DNA of 64,000 bases, taken from Glandiceps talaboti (lineage: Eukaryota; Hemichordata; Enteropneusta; Spengelidae). The position numbers and the translations under genes are program-made. Below, one piece after another: positions 60,763-64,000 of this stretch; within the stretch, counting starts at the first letter, position 1; each line of letters begins with the position of its first letter. The notes under the pieces were generated by a model. It was given only the letters and a program-made list of their open reading frames with translations. It was not told where the DNA came from and ran no database searches. Where the stretch lies: assembly GCF_964340395.1 (NCBI RefSeq), contig NC_135564.1:10317391-10381390 (forward strand), written 5' to 3'.

Positions 60763-60842
<80 letters not shown>
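60763..60842. repeat. (TA)n microsatellite
   Basis: About 39 TA units, the right-hand flank of the hammerhead-bearing segment. Confidence 0.97.
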
Positions 60843-60847
<5 letters not shown>

Positions 60848-63540
60848 CATGAAACAATATAACTGTTCCAGAGAAATTGAGAGAATATTTTGCAGATACG
60901 ATTTCTCATTCATTAATTCATAATTATCTGCAATGACAATAAAAATAAAAGAAAAGGTGGTGAAAGCTTAATCTTTGCAAATTGTATCCAAAAAACAATG
61001 TGACTAGTACACCAGTAGTAAGACTGCCTCTCATCAGGGACCAGCTTTATGGTGCTGATACTTGGTATATAGGATTTGATGGTTCGTATAATTTGATATT
61101 TTCCCGAGAGGCACGACCCGATTTGACTTCCCCATCTGCGCAGCAGGAATAAAAGGCGGACATTTCATTGTTTCCTAAAATGATGATAATACAATATGAT
61201 TGATCGCTATAACAAAAATCGATGTTACTTCGCGTTGGCGAAGTTATTATTTTTTTATTTTTTTTGGGGGGGAGGGGATATATTAGGAACTTCCCATCCA
61301 TCTCTGTCTGTATGTGTGTTTGACTGTCTCTCATTCGCTCGCTTGCCTCTATTTTTTGAGTTTTGATTTCAATGCTAAACTGAGTTTTAGGCTCTTTAAT
61401 GTAGTCATATACTGTCAGACATTAACGTTGCTATGTCCCTAGTTGGCCTGTCATGCATGCATTATTAAATCGTACATCACGCTAATGGACGTGGGTATTT
61501 TATACTGGCACCGTAGCATTGTTAAAGTAAATGTATTATGTATATGTTGCTTTACAAGTTAAATGACAATGCAATAATTGAAAATTCACGTGAGAATGTA
61601 AACGATAACAGCGTATGTCTAAGCTTACTATGGAGGTATCTCCCCCCCCCCCCCTTCTACCACCACGGTCTTACCGTGGGCGTATCTCCCCTAATAAATC
61701 CATGGTCTTACGAATTTGATGCTGGCAGAAGTAGTTACCGTTGTTATTTTACACTGTCGTATATATATGTATATGTTATTTGAAACAACATCTTCTGGCT
61801 TGACAGCGTTTCATGTTGGTTCACAAACGACAAGGAAGAAACAGATCAGCCTCTCCCATTGTCCTAACGGTAGTCTCGAGTAAACATTACTCTGTTGTCA
61901 TGGAAATAACTTTCAAACGGGTGAATCTGTCCGGATTCAACATATTCTCGTATAAATTAACAAACCACCATACATAATAAACGAGCTTAATATTATAGTT
62001 TTACCGGGATATTGGAATAAATATAATTCCTTGCATATAAATGGCGAACGCGTTGTTTCCACTCCGTCCCGGGTTTCCACTTGTCTCCACATTGTAGTAA
62101 ACAAATAACGAACATGGAGCAGGCCTTTATCAGCAAAATCGTTATGATTTCAATCGACCAAAAATATATGAAATGAATGCCGTTCTACTAACGAATGTCG
62201 TGAAACGAGAATTTGAACAAACTGACAGGTTTTTTTCATTGTCTGTGGTTGGTTATAGGCTTCAAGCGTTTCGTTTGCCATCGTTATCGTTATCCATCAA
62301 AGTGTACACGTGATGGATATGATAGGCAGTGACAGTAGAATGAGTAACTCTCACGAAATTCTGAACTATGTCGATTTCACAATCCAAACTTGTTAATTTC
62401 ATAGTTTTAGTGCATGTTTCATGCATTGTACAACTGACTGAAAAGTATTTTGTTCTTCTGTTGATTGATACTTTGATTGGCATCAAGTTGTTCTAGTTCT
62501 CACTACTACATCCCTTCTGTCTGTGGCGTTCAAAATTGAAAGGAAATGAGCCAGTGGTGAAATAGACAATAGTTCTTGTGAAATATACATTACCAAAACG
62601 ACCTTCACAATATAGATGTAATCGACAAGTTCCAGAGACAATAGAAACATTTGTATAGAAATATGAATAGAAATTTTGGACGATTCCATTATGCAATACT
62701 TTGGTGGCAAAGCTCTCTTTAAAACGAAGGAAAGACCTAAACTTGAAATGAAGTATGTTCCCAGACTAATATATTATTCAAACACGGCAGACCGACTTCA
62801 ATTTCAAAACGCCAATGGGTAGATGTTCCTTTAGTTGAATTTATAACATGGGAATTTATATACTCTTTGAATAATTATTTCGAAAGGGCGATGTGAAAGA
62901 TTTCAAGGTATGAAATATATACATATTACAAATCCCCACCTATTCACATAGTGGAATCGTCTACTGCGCGTGCGAGACACATCTGCTTGAAATGCAACTA
63001 ACATAGATATCAAAGTAGACGATCGCCTCAGAGTCTCGTCGGCGATAACATCAGAACGAACCGGTTGTGATTTGGGGGGATTCATAGAATTACGAATTCT
63101 CCGTGGAAGCACCTCGACGGACCAAATTAACTGGATTTCCTTGTTCCACTCAAGGCTGTGTGAGATTACCTTTACAAAAGGAGCGTAATCAATGGATGGA
63201 TATGTGTATCACTTAATACCCAGGTAGGACCGTGCTCCATAAATAGAAACGAATCTTTTATTTGGTGTTGAAATATACACGTAACTTTATGTTAATTTCG
63301 TAACCGTTACGTTATATTTGATAGAAATTGAGAAGTATTGTACCAAGACAATGAGTTGTTATTGTATAATGGGTGCGGTTGTGTATATGTACATTTCAGA
63401 CAATTGACAGCATACGATTTATTTGTTTTCATGTTATCAACATTTCACGTACGTAGTCGTACTATCACCTTTAAACGACTGTATTGGTATGAAAAGAAAC
63501 TAATGTATAACAAGGTTATTAATGTAGAAAAAATATATAT
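60843..63540. other. Intergenic sequence, no confident gene
   Basis: CpG-richer patches at about 61860-62300 and 63000-63120. A minus-strand frame at 62903-63112 (containing RSDVIADETLRRSSTLISML and ending near a GT donor at AATAG|GTGGGG) has exon-like composition but no recognised family and no in-frame upstream Met visible. A poly-C run lies near 61641. Confidence 0.4.
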
Positions 63541-63676
63541 GGAGGGAGGGAGGGAGGAGGGAGGGGGGATGGATGGATGGATGGATAGATGGATGGATGG
63601 ATGGATGGATGGAAGGATGGATGGATGGATAGAGGGACGGAGGGCGGGAGGGATGAGTAGACGGATGAACAGATGA

Positions 63677-63726
<50 letters not shown>
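63541..63726. repeat. (GGA/GGAT)n then (ACAG)n microsatellites
   Basis: GGAGGGAGG-type sequence, GGAT units to ~63630, a mixed stretch, then ACAG units from ~63676 to 63726. The Ser-Ile-His-Pro and Cys-Leu-Ser-Val frames on the minus strand are their translations. Confidence 0.96.
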
Positions 63727-63727
<1 letters not shown>

Positions 63728-64000
63728 CACACATATTTACTGATTACAGTCTATTTGCTCCATTGTGTAAATCATTAAACTAATTACATCTTTAAAATAT
63801 ATACATGTGCTTTTACTTAATATACTTTTTCGCAATATATAAACGTTTGATGAACATTTAATTACTCTATTTTCATCCAATTTTCATCTCATTTATTGTC
63901 ATTTTATTTATATTTATTTGATTATATTATTTTAAACAAGAAATTAATAATAACATGAGGTAAGCTTTGCCAATCAAACGAAATACTTACTCGATACATT

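Noticed and set aside
63445-63734. Ser-Ile-His-Pro / Cys-Leu-Ser-Val membrane-like frames
   Set aside because: Translations of GGAT and ACAG repeats.

Overview
This is an animal nuclear genome window: AT-rich, intron-containing, crowded with microsatellites and short transposon relics, and with no bacterial-style operons. The two conserved genes point to an invertebrate metazoan, most likely a marine lophotrochozoan or invertebrate deuterostome. I cannot fix the species from sequence alone. All exon boundaries were assigned by eye from GT/AG signals, reading-frame phase and remembered family sequence.

Layout. (1) Positions 1-8099 are a repeat-rich intergenic stretch. It holds several MITE-like elements and a broken, internally inverted mobile-element gene: a 2A ribosome-skipping peptide plus the start of a cysteine-protease-like domain on + (5685-5981), and the rest of what looks like the same domain on - (4235-5317). 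(2) Positions 8100-14820 (-) carry a complete HMG20A/HMG20B-type gene with eight coding exons, a predicted 371-aa protein, and a candidate 5' non-coding exon near 15972. Its last intron is mostly a 15-copy, ~97-bp tandem array grown from one arm of a foldback MITE. (3) About 16.1-16.49 kb is a probable bidirectional promoter. (4) From there a PEAK1/PRAG1-family pseudokinase gene runs on +: candidate non-coding exon to 16492, non-coding exon 27180-27333, then three coding exons (45242-49034, 49442-50502, 50870-51856) for a predicted 1946-aa scaffold. Its two large introns (~10.7 and ~17.8 kb) contain only repeats and foldback elements as far as I can see. (5) Positions 51857 to ~57.2 kb look like a long 3' UTR or downstream flank with a G-run and a foldback element flanked by a perfect 9-bp duplication. 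(6) Positions 57.2-64 kb have no recognisable gene, but include a hammerhead-ribozyme-like motif (minus strand, ~60709-60752) in a ~160-bp element between (TA)n tracts, and a promoter-like patch near 58.86 kb.

The most interesting points are the head-to-head HMG20-PEAK pair (as I remember it, human HMG20A and PEAK1 are also adjacent and divergent), the hammerhead motif, the MITE-arm satellite, the 2A/protease element split in opposite orientations, and a PEAK pseudokinase in which the three canonical catalytic motifs are all altered. HMG20 proteins act in the nucleus with the LSD1/CoREST complex, while PEAK proteins are cytoplasmic signalling scaffolds. Any link between the two genes is therefore more likely shared transcriptional control than shared biochemistry.
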